Origin: Acidimicrobiia bacterium UBA5794
GTDB lineage: Bacteria > Actinomycetota > Acidimicrobiia > Spongiisociales > UBA5794
DNA: 64,000 nucleotides
NCBI GenBank assembly: GCA_002418265.1
Contig: DIDS01000011.1
Coordinates: 1 to 64,000, forward strand
Direction of reading: 5' to 3'
Under the pieces are notes generated by a model. The model saw nothing but the letters and a program-made list of their open reading frames with translations. It ran no database searches and was not told the DNA's origin. Positions 1-8,018 of the stretch are shown one piece after another; position 1 is the stretch's first letter, and the number at the start of each line of letters is the position of its first letter. The translations under genes were made by a program, and so were the position numbers.

Positions 1-19
1 ACAGTTACACACCAGGGGT

Positions 20-98
20 GTCTGCATCGTCGCTTCGCTCCTCTGCCGTCCCCCCTGAAGGGGGGACGGGATCAAGGCGTCGGCCGTCTGCATCGTCG
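20..98. repeat. GC-rich hairpin repeat flanked by a 13-bp direct repeat
   Basis: A perfect 10-bp stem (CCGTCCCCCC at 46-55, GGGGGGACGG at 60-69) with a TGAA loop lies between two copies of GTCTGCATCGTCG (20-32 and 86-98). The same hairpin recurs near 24.84, 62.58 and 62.75 kb. It sits just upstream of the first gene. It could act as a terminator for a gene left of the window, but there is no T-run. Confidence 0.6.
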
Positions 99-127
99 GT
101 TATTGGCAAAGAGGTTTCGGAGGGGTA

Positions 128-907
128 GTGAGTCTTCAGGACAAGCGTTTCCCGATATCGAGACGTGAATTTGATGCGGTGATCTTTGATCTCGACGGCG
201 TCATCACGGATACTGCGGCCTTGCATTTCAAAGCCTGGAAGCAGCTGTTCGACGATTACTTGGAACACGAGGCACCAACGTCGGCTCCTCGTCAACCGTT
301 CAGCGACGACGACTACCGCCGGTACGTTGACGGTCTCCCCCGTGTGGACGGAGTCGAGACCTTTCTTGCTTCGCGCGGTATTGAGCTCGAACGGGGAACC
401 CCTGACGATCCACCAGAACGAGTATCGGTGTGGGGCCTCGCTCAGCGTAAGAACAGATTGTTCCTTGCGCTACTCGCCACCGAGGGGGCCACCGTATTCC
501 CTTCTTCAGTCGACATTGTTCACGCGATGCAGAGCTCCGGGTTCGCTACGGCCGTGGTCACGTCGAGCCAAAACCGAGCCGAGGTGCTCGACACGGTCGG
601 ACTCGGCGACCTGTTCAGCGTCCACGTCGATGGCCTCGACGCGCTCGAGCTCGGTCTGGCCGGCAAGCCTGATCCCGCACCTTTTCTTGAAGCAGCACGT
701 CGTCTGGATGTCGATCCGGCACGGGCCGTTGTTGTGGAGGATGCCATCTCCGGTGTTGAGGCGGGACATCGCGGAGGATTTGGTCTCGTTGTCGGCGTCG
801 ATCGCGGGGATGGCGCCGATGCGCTACTCAGAAATGGTGCAGATTTCGTTGTGCGCGATCTGGCCGCGCTTGAGATCGTTCCATTGGAAAGGACCGATGG
901 TGACTGA
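128..907 (+). CDS. pgmB: beta-phosphoglucomutase-like HAD hydrolase
   Basis: Cytoplasmic HAD-superfamily protein of 259 aa, predicted to interconvert beta-glucose 1-phosphate and glucose 6-phosphate. Motif I reads DLDGVITDT near residue 21, with the two Asp expected of phosphotransferases. A helical cap follows, then motif II TSS near residue 140, a motif III Lys in AGKPDP, and the acidic motif IV VVEDAISGVEAG. The start is GTG. It lies just upstream of a GH65 phosphorylase gene, the usual partner: GH65 enzymes release beta-glucose 1-phosphate, which this mutase would pass to glycolysis. The family call is firm. The exact substrate is inferred from the neighbour. Confidence 0.85.
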   Translation: MSLQDKRFPISRREFDAVIFDLDGVITDTAALHFKAWKQLFDDYLEHEAPTSAPRQPFSDDDYRRYVDGLPRVDGVETFLASRGIELERGTPDDPPERVSVWGLAQRKNRLFLALLATEGATVFPSSVDIVHAMQSSGFATAVVTSSQNRAEVLDTVGLGDLFSVHVDGLDALELGLAGKPDPAPFLEAARRLDVDPARAVVVEDAISGVEAGHRGGFGLVVGVDRGDGADALLRNGADFVVRDLAALEIVPLERTDGD

Positions 908-935
908 TCATGGCAACTGATCATGGTGACTGATC
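897..935 (+). repeat. 13-bp tandem triplication at a start codon
   Basis: Three tandem copies of ATGGTGACTGATC (897-909, 910-922 with two changes, 923-935) cover the junction between the two genes. Each copy begins with ATG, and since 13 is not a multiple of 3 the three ATGs lie in three frames. Only the third opens the GH65 frame. The purine-rich GGAAAGGA (about 887-893) is well placed for the first ATG but about 30 nt from the third. Confidence 0.8.
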
Positions 936-3328
936 GCTGGGTCTTCGCTCACGACGATTGGCGTCCCGACGTGGAAGGGCGTAGAGAGTCGCTCACCACC
1001 CTTGGAAACGGATTGTTTGCGACTCGGGGAGCGGCACCTGAATCGTCTGCAGACGCCGTCCACTATCCGGGAACGTACGCGGCTGGCGTGTACAACCGTC
1101 TCGTATCAAAGGTCGGCGACGATCTGTTCGAGGAACACGAAAGCATGGTGAACCTTCCGAATTGGTTGCCGCTCACCTTCCGTGCCGAGGGTGGGGATTG
1201 GTTCGGGAGTCCGGCTTCTCGGATCATTGACTACCGACAGGAGCTTGATCTCCGATCAGGGATGCTGACCCGCATGCTCACCGTCAGCGATTCTGATGAT
1301 CACGAGACAATGCTTCACGAGCGTCGGATTGTCTCGATGGCTGACCCGCATCTGGCCGGATTGGAATGGACGATCACGCCGCTCAACTGGGATGGTGAAA
1401 TCGAGATCCGTTCATGGCTCGATGGCGGTGTGGAAAATCGCAATGTTGCAGACTATGCGATGCTCGCCAGTCGGCATCTCGATGTGATTGCGACGGGTGA
1501 GACCGAGCCGGGGACGATGTGGCTGGAAGCCGAGACCGTGCAATCCCATGTGCGGTGTGTCGAGGCTGCCCGAACAGCGGTCAGCTATGCCAATGGACGG
1601 AGCTTGGCTCCGCTCCGCCTCATTCAAAAGCCGCTGAGCGTGGGATATCACTTCGAGGGAGCAGTCGGGCGTGGAGAGTCGATGACGGTGGAAAAGGTCA
1701 TCTCACTCTTCACATCCAACGATTGGGCAATATCAGAAGCGCGCACCGCTGCCATTGAGAGACTGGCCGATGTGGCTGGGTTCAGCAACATGCTTGCCGC
1801 TCATGTCCTTGCGTGGAGACACCTGTGGCGACGGTGCAGGGTTGACCTCAACGGCGCATCGAACGCCGCTCAAACGTTGAACCTCCATGCCTTCCACGTA
1901 CTCCAGACGGTGTCACCCAATGTCGACCTTGTTGACGCTGGCGTTCCCGCACGCGGGCTTCATGGGGAGGGATACCGCGGTCACATCTTCTGGGATGAGA
2001 TCTTCGTGTTCCCCTTCTTCAACCTGCGGATTCCTGAACTCACCCGCACGATGCTGCTCTACCGATATCGCAGATTGCCTGCGGCACGTCGCATGGCGAA
2101 GCGACTCGGATATGACGGCACGATGTTTCCATGGCAGAGCGGGAGCGATGGGCGGGAGGAGACACCGGATCGCTTCTTCAACCCCATCTCCAACCGGTGG
2201 ATGCCTGACAACTCCCAGCAGCAACGCCATGTCGGGCTCGCCATCGCCTACAACGTGTGGCACTATTACCAGACCACGGGCGACATCGACTTCCTGGTGC
2301 AATATGGAGCTGAAATGCTCGTGGGAATCTGCCGTTTCTTTGCTTCACTGGCAACGTTCGACCCCGTCGACGAGCGTTATCACCTCAATGGGGTGATCGG
2401 TCCCGATGAGTTCCACGACGGATATCCCGACCGGCCCGGGGAGGGAATCAACGACAACGCCTACACCAACGTGCTGGCGGCGTGGGTCTTTCAACGTGCC
2501 ATCGAAACCTTCACACTCCTGTCTGTGCACCATCGAGGCGGCGATCTGTGGGAGCGGCTCGACATGTCCGGTGACGAGATTGCATCATGGGACACGTTGA
2601 GCCGTCGTATGGCCGTCCCTTTCCTCGACAACGGAGTGATAGCTCAATTCGAGGGCTTCGGCGATCTCAAGGAGCTGGATTGGGACCAGTATCGGGCTCG
2701 CTACGGCAACATCGGCCGACTCGATCTCATTCTCGAGGCGGAGGGTGATGCGACGAATTGTTACAAGGTGACGAAGCAGGCAGATGTCCTCATGCTGCTC
2801 TACCTTTTTGATGAGGAGGAGCTCGGTGTTCTTCTCAACCATCTCGGTTACGAACTTCCCAGTGAGACGATCCCAGCGACCATCGACTACTACGTGGCCC
2901 GCTCGTCGAATGGTTCTACCCTGAGCCGCGTCGTCCATGCATGGGTGCTCTCGCGATACGATCGCCTTCGCTCATGGCACACCTTCCTTGAAGCCTTGGG
3001 AAGCGACGTCGCTGACATACAAGGGGGCACGACCCGAGAGGGTATCCACCTCGGTGCGATGGCTGGAACCCTCAGCCTGATCCAACGTTATTACCTGGGG
3101 ACCAAGGTCAGGCACAATCTGCTCTGGCTGGATCCGCACCTCCCCGAGGAGCTCGACCACCTGGCGACAACATTGCACTATCGCGGCCATTGGCTCGACA
3201 TCACGGTGGACAACGAGACATTGACCGTGGAAAGTCGCGAATGTGATGCCAGTCCGATTTCGATCCGACTTCTCGACCAACACATTGAGCTCGAACCCGG
3301 CCAAACCGTCAGTGTCTCACTCGGGTAG
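923..3328 (+). CDS. GH65 family glycoside phosphorylase (maltose/trehalose/kojibiose type)
   Basis: The protein has 801 aa, the usual GH65 length. It has an N-terminal beta-sandwich (about 1-270), a linker, an (alpha/alpha)6 catalytic barrel (about 310-700) and a small C-terminal beta domain. The catalytic acid is the Glu in GPDEFHDGY near residue 496, followed by the conserved INDNAYTN. Inverting GH65 enzymes use phosphate to split alpha-glucosides, releasing beta-glucose 1-phosphate. The adjacent beta-phosphoglucomutase fits that product. No secretion signal is visible, so it is probably cytoplasmic. Which disaccharide is used (maltose, trehalose, kojibiose or nigerose) cannot be read from the sequence. 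The start lies in the third copy of a 13-bp tandem repeat. Confidence 0.9.
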   Translation: MVTDRWVFAHDDWRPDVEGRRESLTTLGNGLFATRGAAPESSADAVHYPGTYAAGVYNRLVSKVGDDLFEEHESMVNLPNWLPLTFRAEGGDWFGSPASRIIDYRQELDLRSGMLTRMLTVSDSDDHETMLHERRIVSMADPHLAGLEWTITPLNWDGEIEIRSWLDGGVENRNVADYAMLASRHLDVIATGETEPGTMWLEAETVQSHVRCVEAARTAVSYANGRSLAPLRLIQKPLSVGYHFEGAVGRGESMTVEKVISLFTSNDWAISEARTAAIERLADVAGFSNMLAAHVLAWRHLWRRCRVDLNGASNAAQTLNLHAFHVLQTVSPNVDLVDAGVPARGLHGEGYRGHIFWDEIFVFPFFNLRIPELTRTMLLYRYRRLPAARRMAKRLGYDGTMFPWQSGSDGREETPDRFFNPISNRWMPDNSQQQRHVGLAIAYNVWHYYQTTGDIDFLVQYGAEMLVGICRFFASLATFDPVDERYHLNGVIGPDEFHDGYPDRPGEGINDNAYTNVLAAWVFQRAIETFTLLSVHHRGGDLWERLDMSGDEIASWDTLSRRMAVPFLDNGVIAQFEGFGDLKELDWDQYRARYGNIGRLDLILEAEGDATNCYKVTKQADVLMLLYLFDEEELGVLLNHLGYELPSETIPATIDYYVARSSNGSTLSRVVHAWVLSRYDRLRSWHTFLEALGSDVADIQGGTTREGIHLGAMAGTLSLIQRYYLGTKVRHNLLWLDPHLPEELDHLATTLHYRGHWLDITVDNETLTVESRECDASPISIRLLDQHIELEPGQTVSVSLG

Positions 3329-3337
3329 TCGGACATC

Positions 3338-3478
3338 CAACGTCTGACGTCCGATGACCGATGACCGATGACCGAAGTGTGGAGTCAGGAGTTCAGCTGC
3401 TGAACTCCAAGGAACCCGCTTCGGGTTCCCGAAGCCAGAAGTCAGACGTCAGAAGTCCGACGTCAGAAAGCCAAAAGC
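3338..3478. repeat. Period-7 repeat array with two hairpins
   Basis: The GH65-DUF488 gap is nearly all heptamers: CGTCTGA and CGTCCGA then TGACCGA x3 (3341-3375), and AGAAGTC/AGACGTC/AGAAGTC/CGACGTC/AGAAAGC/CAAAAGC (3437-3478). Between them are two hairpins: a 10-bp inverted repeat (3388-3408, arm GGAGTTCAGC) and GGAACCCG/CGGGTTCC (3411-3429). The hairpins could terminate GH65 transcription, but no T-run follows. Confidence 0.75.
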
Positions 3479-3556
3479 TATGACCTTTCAGGGCTCGTCG
3501 CGGATGACATCATGGTGCGCCAGAATGGGGGGAGGGTTTGGAAACGAGGAGACTCC

Positions 3557-3922
3557 ATGGCGCAACGACACGAATTCAAACTTGAGCGAATCTACGGCAC
3601 CTCGGCTTCGAACGGTTACCGGGTCCTGGTCGATCGACTGTGGCCGAGAGGAGTATCGAAGAAGGACGCTGCCCTTGACGAGTGGCTCAAGGATGTCGCG
3701 CCGACGACTGACCTTCGCAAGTGGTACAACCACGACGTCTCGCTCTTCGACGAGTTCGCCGATCGATACCGGTCCGAACTCGACAATCCACCGGCCTCGC
3801 TCGCGGTTGAACATCTCTTCGATGTCGCCCGTTCCAGGAATGTGGTTCTTCTCACCGCTACCCGTGATGTACCCCATTCGGGTGGGAAGGTCCTCCTTGA
3901 TCATCTGAACGACAAGCACTGA
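3557..3922 (+). CDS. DUF488 (YeaO-like) family protein
   Basis: The protein has 121 aa, the normal size for DUF488. The N-terminal half carries the conserved RVLVDRLWPRGVSK block, followed by WLKDVAPTTDLRKWYNHD, the family's signature. The C-terminal half ends in a beta-strand VVLLTATRDV and a short helix. The biochemical role of the family is not established. The ATG is preceded by GAGGAGA at a good distance; an upstream in-frame start adds 15 residues but has no better ribosome site. It stands alone between a repeat array and a cupin gene. The family call is secure and the function unknown. Confidence 0.85.
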   Translation: MAQRHEFKLERIYGTSASNGYRVLVDRLWPRGVSKKDAALDEWLKDVAPTTDLRKWYNHDVSLFDEFADRYRSELDNPPASLAVEHLFDVARSRNVVLLTATRDVPHSGGKVLLDHLNDKH

Positions 3923-3988
3923 CTCGGCCACCGGTACGGTTGATCACCCACGCAGGGTTGACTGGACCACTCAGAAAGGACACTCCCC

Positions 3989-4336
3989 ATGAAGCAAGAA
4001 GAACAACGCGGCGACGCTCCGATGAGCTGCTATTCAGATTGGAAGGAACATGTCACCTTCAACGATGGAGGGCCGTCGCCAACCGCACTCATGGATACCG
4101 ATCGTCTCAAGGTCGTTCTTGTCGGCGTCAAGGCAGGCCTGATGCTTCCGCACCATCCCACCAACGAAGCCGTGTACCACTTCCTGTCCGGCACCGGGAC
4201 GATGACCGTCGGAGACGCCACATATCACGTCGGTCCTGGTACGACAGTCGTGGTCGAACCCGATGTCCATCGAGGAATCAATGCCGAAACGGACATCGTG
4301 TTCCTGGGAATTCGCGCCATGAAACCCGGAGACTGA
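3989..4336 (+). CDS. Small cupin-domain protein
   Basis: Single-domain cupin of 115 aa, cytoplasmic. Cupin motif 1 is LPHHPTNEAVYHFLSGTG, with a metal-type His-His-Glu-His set; motif 2 is GPGTTVVVEPDVHRGINA, with the second-motif His. The metal-binding residues therefore look intact, and a sugar isomerase, dioxygenase or small-molecule sensor role is possible. An AGAAAGGA ribosome site lies shortly before the ATG. It may be cotranscribed with the DUF488 gene 66 nt upstream. The next gene on the right is convergent. Substrate unknown. Confidence 0.8.
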   Translation: MKQEEQRGDAPMSCYSDWKEHVTFNDGGPSPTALMDTDRLKVVLVGVKAGLMLPHHPTNEAVYHFLSGTGTMTVGDATYHVGPGTTVVVEPDVHRGINAETDIVFLGIRAMKPGD

Positions 4337-4375
4337 CGCGTTCTTGATCCGAGCCATCACGCGCCAGATCCTGCG

Positions 4376-4630
4376 TCAGGGAGACTTCTCCACAATGAAT
4401 CGATGGTAGCGAAACGGCCAAAGCCCCGACCGTCGAGTCTCGATAATCGAATAGCCGTCCCGTTCGGCCCACAGAGCCATCTCCATGGGTGCGAATCGGT
4501 CTCGGCTGAGTATTTCGACACGGGATCCGCCAGGAAGTGATTCCATGAACTTCGCCGCACGAATGAGACCGGTCGCACACGGCGAATGTCGGTTGTCGAG
4601 TCGTTGAACCGGAACGGTTTCCGTCGTCAT
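4376..4630 (-). CDS. TusA-family sulfurtransferase-like protein
   Basis: The protein has 84 aa, the size of TusA/YeeD proteins, which carry persulfide sulfur on a conserved Cys. The N-terminal LDNRHSPCATGLIRAAKFME matches the usual start of the fold, with the active Cys at residue 18. TusA normally has Cys-Pro at this point; here the order is Pro-Cys-Ala. The rest (GGSRVEILSRDRFAPMEMALWAERDGYSI) fits the two-layer alpha/beta fold. Its ATG overlaps the stop codon of the upstream membrane protein gene by one base, so the two are almost certainly translated together. That pairing suggests sulfur transfer to or from a membrane protein. The pathway is not known. Confidence 0.7.
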   Translation of the reverse strand: MTTETVPVQRLDNRHSPCATGLIRAAKFMESLPGGSRVEILSRDRFAPMEMALWAERDGYSIIETRRSGLWPFRYHRFIVEKSP

Positions 4631-5637
4631 CAGTTGCCCGACGAATCCACGAGGTCGTCGACCTTGCACACACCCTTGACCGGCGAACACTGTCGGTAGA
4701 GGGGACAGGTGATGAAGATGACAATGAGGGCAATGATCAGGAGAACCTTCACCGGGATGAGGACACCCGGAAGGGAAGTCCACCACGACGATGGCATCTG
4801 GCGGTACACATCGGTTTGGATGAGGCCGGTGATGATGACGGTCGGCAGCGCAAACCTGACAACCCATCGGAATCGTTGAAGTTGACGGGCAAGGCCGACC
4901 ACGGAATCGATGACAGGGTGATCCCGTCCGGAGGGAATCGCCACGGTGAGATTCCACAGGGCGCCACCGAGCCAGAGCCCAAAGGCAACAAAATGGAGCG
5001 CACGTACCGTCACGGCAGTGGTGCCAACGGCATCGAAAGCACCCCACAGCACCGCCTGGATGATTGATCCAACCAAAATGAGGCCTGCAGTCCACCGCTG
5101 TGCGACGCCCACCCAGAGGAGGACTGCGGTCAGCCCCATGGCCGACATCAATGCGATGCGTTCGCCCGAGTCAAGATACGGGATCGTGGTGATGGCAAGC
5201 GTGCTGACGGTCGCAAGCACCGCAAGAAACCGTGTGATCGGACGTGCATGCTTCACTGACGCCGCTTCGAGAGCCGAGATCTCAACCTCATCGAGACCCC
5301 GTTCGCGAGCGTGCAGGTAGATCGTACGCCATGCCGAAAAGCCGAGCGATAGAGCCATCGTCCACAGAATCAGCCATCGAACGATCTGGAGTCCGAAGTC
5401 AAGTCCGAAGTTTCGGCCGGTGAAAATGGCACCCGCGATCGAGGCAAGGGTGATCGTCACAAATGCGACTTTGGGAAGGAAGGGTGTGGTATCGCGCACG
5501 TCAACGGTGTATTCCTCACCGAGACCGAGACGTGCACCTTGTTTGGCCAACATGTCAACTGACGGGATTGAGAAATCCGGTTGTCCCGGCTGAACCTGTG
5601 TCGCCTGCTCCGACTCTGTGGAGGATTGTGTAGTCAT
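4630..5637 (-). CDS. CopD-like polytopic membrane protein
   Basis: The protein has 335 aa and about eight predicted membrane helices after a polar N-terminus of about 60 residues. The stretch ALHFVAFGLWLGGALWNLTV resembles the CopD fold (copper resistance/transport), in which a His sits ahead of a W-L-G-G helix. The C-terminal tail contains two cysteines (CPLYRQC) and a third in KGVCK, a possible metal- or sulfur-binding site. It overlaps a TusA-like gene, so sulfur handling is as likely as copper. I chose the ATG at 5637; a TTG at 5709 would place the start inside the upstream palindrome. Family assignment is moderate, function unproven. Confidence 0.6.
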   Translation of the reverse strand: MTTQSSTESEQATQVQPGQPDFSIPSVDMLAKQGARLGLGEEYTVDVRDTTPFLPKVAFVTITLASIAGAIFTGRNFGLDFGLQIVRWLILWTMALSLGFSAWRTIYLHARERGLDEVEISALEAASVKHARPITRFLAVLATVSTLAITTIPYLDSGERIALMSAMGLTAVLLWVGVAQRWTAGLILVGSIIQAVLWGAFDAVGTTAVTVRALHFVAFGLWLGGALWNLTVAIPSGRDHPVIDSVVGLARQLQRFRWVVRFALPTVIITGLIQTDVYRQMPSSWWTSLPGVLIPVKVLLIIALIVIFITCPLYRQCSPVKGVCKVDDLVDSSGN

Positions 5638-5680
5638 ATTATTTTTTCCATCAACGACTAGAATAAAGTGTACTCCCCCA

Positions 5681-5704
5681 TTATTACTACGTATGTAGTG
5701 ATAA
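5681..5704. promoter_or_regulatory. 24-bp near-perfect palindrome, likely operator
   Basis: Arms TTATTACTAC and GTAGTGATAA match at 9 of 10 positions around a central GTAT. The site is AT-rich in a GC-rich genome and lies 44 nt upstream of the CopD-like start, where a promoter should be. Symmetry and size fit a dimeric repressor of ArsR, MarR or TetR type. The regulator is not encoded nearby. Confidence 0.6.
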
Positions 5705-5882
5705 TTCAACCTGAAAAGTCTCGTCCAAGAGATCCGACAATATGGGAATGCGAATGCGGTGCTGTCATGACGAAGGCTGACGACGCTACGAGTGCCTCGT
5801 CGTCAATTGGAACCCTGGCCTCTGGTTGAATATGAAGGAGAGGTCGAAGATCTTGATCTCTGCATCGACGCAAGGAGGTCCC

Positions 5883-6434
5883 ATGGGGCCGAAAGATCGC
5901 CTTCACGCCACTGATACCGAACGTATCGACCAAGCCATGTTTGAGTCTTTCCCCGCGAGCGATTCGCCCGCGTGGACCCTCGGTTCCCCGGGTGAGGGCG
6001 TCGAGGAGATTCCAGACTTTCGCCTTCCTGCCAGCACGGGTCAGACGCTTGCAAAGTCAGCGTTCATCGGCAAGATGCCGATCGTTCTGATCTTCGTGTC
6101 CGATCTGTCTACCGACGAGTCGGTGGCCACCCTCACCGCATTCAACGACGCTCTCGCCCAGTTCGGTCATCGTGTCTCTCAAGTGCTTGGCGTGGCTCGC
6201 ATGACAGCGCGGTTGGCGCGAGAAGCAGCAGAGCGTCATTCGATCAACTTTCCAATTCTCGCTGACGCGAGCGGAGAATTCGCACGGAGCTGTGCCGTTG
6301 CGGATGATCCACACGCTGCAAGTGTCGTTCTTGTTGTTGACAGCAACGGTGTGTTGCATTCCCGCATCAGCGAGGTCACTGACAGCGTCGCCATTGAGGT
6401 CCTTGCCTCCATCGACGCGCTTGAGACGGTTTGA
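5883..6434 (+). CDS. Peroxiredoxin-like thioredoxin-fold protein without the peroxidatic cysteine
   Basis: The protein has 183 aa. The first 30 residues contain ERIDQAMFESFPASDSPAW, a motif that recurs in many small uncharacterised bacterial proteins. It is followed by an AhpC/TSA-type domain (about 38-180): DFRLPASTGQ, then PIVLIFVSDLSTDESVATL, and FPILADASGEFARSCAV. Where peroxiredoxins carry their peroxidatic Cys in a T-x-x-C context, this protein has Ser/Asp/Glu. The only Cys is in the later SCAV segment. Peroxidase activity is therefore doubtful, and a binding or regulatory role is possible. A strong AAGGAGG lies just before the chosen ATG; an upstream ATG at 5826 would add 19 residues. 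Confidence 0.7.
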   Translation: MGPKDRLHATDTERIDQAMFESFPASDSPAWTLGSPGEGVEEIPDFRLPASTGQTLAKSAFIGKMPIVLIFVSDLSTDESVATLTAFNDALAQFGHRVSQVLGVARMTARLAREAAERHSINFPILADASGEFARSCAVADDPHAASVVLVVDSNGVLHSRISEVTDSVAIEVLASIDALETV

Positions 6435-6455
6435 TTCGACAACGATTGCGGGTCT

Positions 6456-6497
6456 CGGCCATCGGCCATCGGGCTTCTGACTCCTGACTCCTGACTC
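6456..6497. repeat. Heptamer array in the ktrB upstream gap
   Basis: Two CGGCCAT, one CGGGCTT and three CTGACTC units run head to tail. The rest of the gap up to 6662 contains a partly paired stem (CCACCA near 6577, TGGTGG near 6593). I could not match it to a known riboswitch. Confidence 0.7.
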
Positions 6498-6662
6498 GTT
6501 GCCTCTGGTCACGTCGTTCGCACTAACGTTTCGAGATATGAGTTCGTGTCGGCATTGCTCGGTGCAGCCACCCACCACGGGTTCGTGCCCATGGTGGTCG
6601 GTACGTTGTTCCCGATGCAGTTTCAACGCTGATATCCGCGCACGCGGAGTCTGCTGAATCCC

Positions 6663-8018
6663 GTGCCGATCCGGCCCCTGAACCCGTGGCTCGGTGGCAC
6701 ATGGTCGCCAGCGCGGTTCGTTGCCACATCGTTTCTCGCCGCCATAGCAACGGGCACCTTTCTTCTGCTGCTGCCTTGGTCGCATTCTCACGGTGTGAGC
6801 GTTTCGATTCTTGAGGCCCTCTTCACATCGACGAGTGCCGTGTGTGTCACAGGTCTTGCCGTCCTTGACACCGGATCTCAATTCAGCCGTTTCGGGCAGG
6901 TGGTCATCCTGTCGTTGTTTCAGATCGGTGGGCTCGGACTTCTCACCTTCGGAACTTTTCTCACATTGGCGACAGGTGGACGTGTGGGATACTCGGAACG
7001 TCTGCGTATCCAACAGCAGGTGAGTGCGTTCGACACCGGTGGGATCATCGATCTGTTGAAGTCGATAGTCGCACTTGTCGCAATAGTCGAGATCTCCGGT
7101 GCCATCCTCCTCTACTTTCGTTTCTACCAGACCGAAGGGGTTGGCGAAGGCGTGTTTTATTCACTGTTCCACTCGGTGAGTGCATTCAACAATGCCGGAT
7201 TCTCCCTTTTCCCAGATTCTTTGGTCCGTTTCGTTGACGATCCGTTCGTGACGCTGCCAATCCTTGGACTGATCGTGATCGGTGGATTGGGGTTCACCGT
7301 CGTGGCTGATGTGTTGAAGACGGAACGCTTCAAGTTCCGAAACTGGAGTTTGCACACCAAGATGGCCTTGAGCGCAACGCTCTTCCTGATCATGGCTGGG
7401 ACGCTCGCTGTCCTCATCCTTGAGTTCACGAATCCCGCGACTCTTGGACCGCTCGATCTTCCCGACAAGGTCCTCGCGAGTCTCTTCCAGGGCATCACAC
7501 CACGAACAGCTGGATTCAACACTCTGGACTACTCCCAGATGCAAACTTCGACGCTCCTGTTCACATCGCTGTTGATGTTCATTGGGGGCAACCCGGGGTC
7601 CACGGCCGGGGGGATCAAGACCCTGACCTTGTTCGTGCTCGCCATCGGATTGTGGAGCGTGATGCGTCAGAGGAGAGATCACACGGTGTTTGAACGTCGG
7701 ATTGCGTCAGACACCATTCTTCGTGCTGGTGTCGTAGCGTTCGGTGCCGTCATGCTTGTCGGGGGTGCTCTGACCCTGCTGTCGATCAGCGACGCCAAGT
7801 TTGGCCTCATGCCGCTGCTCGTTGAGACTGTTTCGGCATTCGGCACGGTGGGCCTGTCAATGGGAATCACACCGGAACTCAGCGACGTCGGCAGGGTAGT
7901 TATCATCTTCCTGATGTACTTGGGCAGAATCGGTCTCCTCACATTCGCTCTCTCCTTCGTCGCTGAACACGGCGCACGCGAGATTCGCTATCCGGCTGAA
8001 CAGGTCGTGATTGGATGA
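6663..8018 (+). CDS. ktrB: Potassium uptake channel subunit, TrkH/KtrB family
   Basis: Integral membrane protein of 451 aa, the pore subunit of a Ktr/Trk potassium uptake system. Four filter repeats are visible: TSTSAVCVTGLAVLD (about 49), SVSAFNNAGFSLF (about 170), ITPRTAGFNTLD (about 280) and ETVSAFGTVGLSMG (about 395). Each carries the conserved Gly lining the K+ filter. Helices surround each filter in the M1-P-M2 pattern. The gene starts at GTG. Its last four bases overlap the start of ktrA, the cytosolic gating subunit, so the two are cotranslated. Length suits KtrB rather than the longer enteric TrkH. Confidence 0.93.
   Translation: MPIRPLNPWLGGTWSPARFVATSFLAAIATGTFLLLLPWSHSHGVSVSILEALFTSTSAVCVTGLAVLDTGSQFSRFGQVVILSLFQIGGLGLLTFGTFLTLATGGRVGYSERLRIQQQVSAFDTGGIIDLLKSIVALVAIVEISGAILLYFRFYQTEGVGEGVFYSLFHSVSAFNNAGFSLFPDSLVRFVDDPFVTLPILGLIVIGGLGFTVVADVLKTERFKFRNWSLHTKMALSATLFLIMAGTLAVLILEFTNPATLGPLDLPDKVLASLFQGITPRTAGFNTLDYSQMQTSTLLFTSLLMFIGGNPGSTAGGIKTLTLFVLAIGLWSVMRQRRDHTVFERRIASDTILRAGVVAFGAVMLVGGALTLLSISDAKFGLMPLLVETVSAFGTVGLSMGITPELSDVGRVVIIFLMYLGRIGLLTFALSFVAEHGAREIRYPAEQVVIG

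Noticed and set aside
6498..6662. c-di-AMP (ydaO-type) riboswitch upstream of ktrB
   Set aside because: The context is tempting, but I could not find the conserved core sequence; only one moderate stem is visible.
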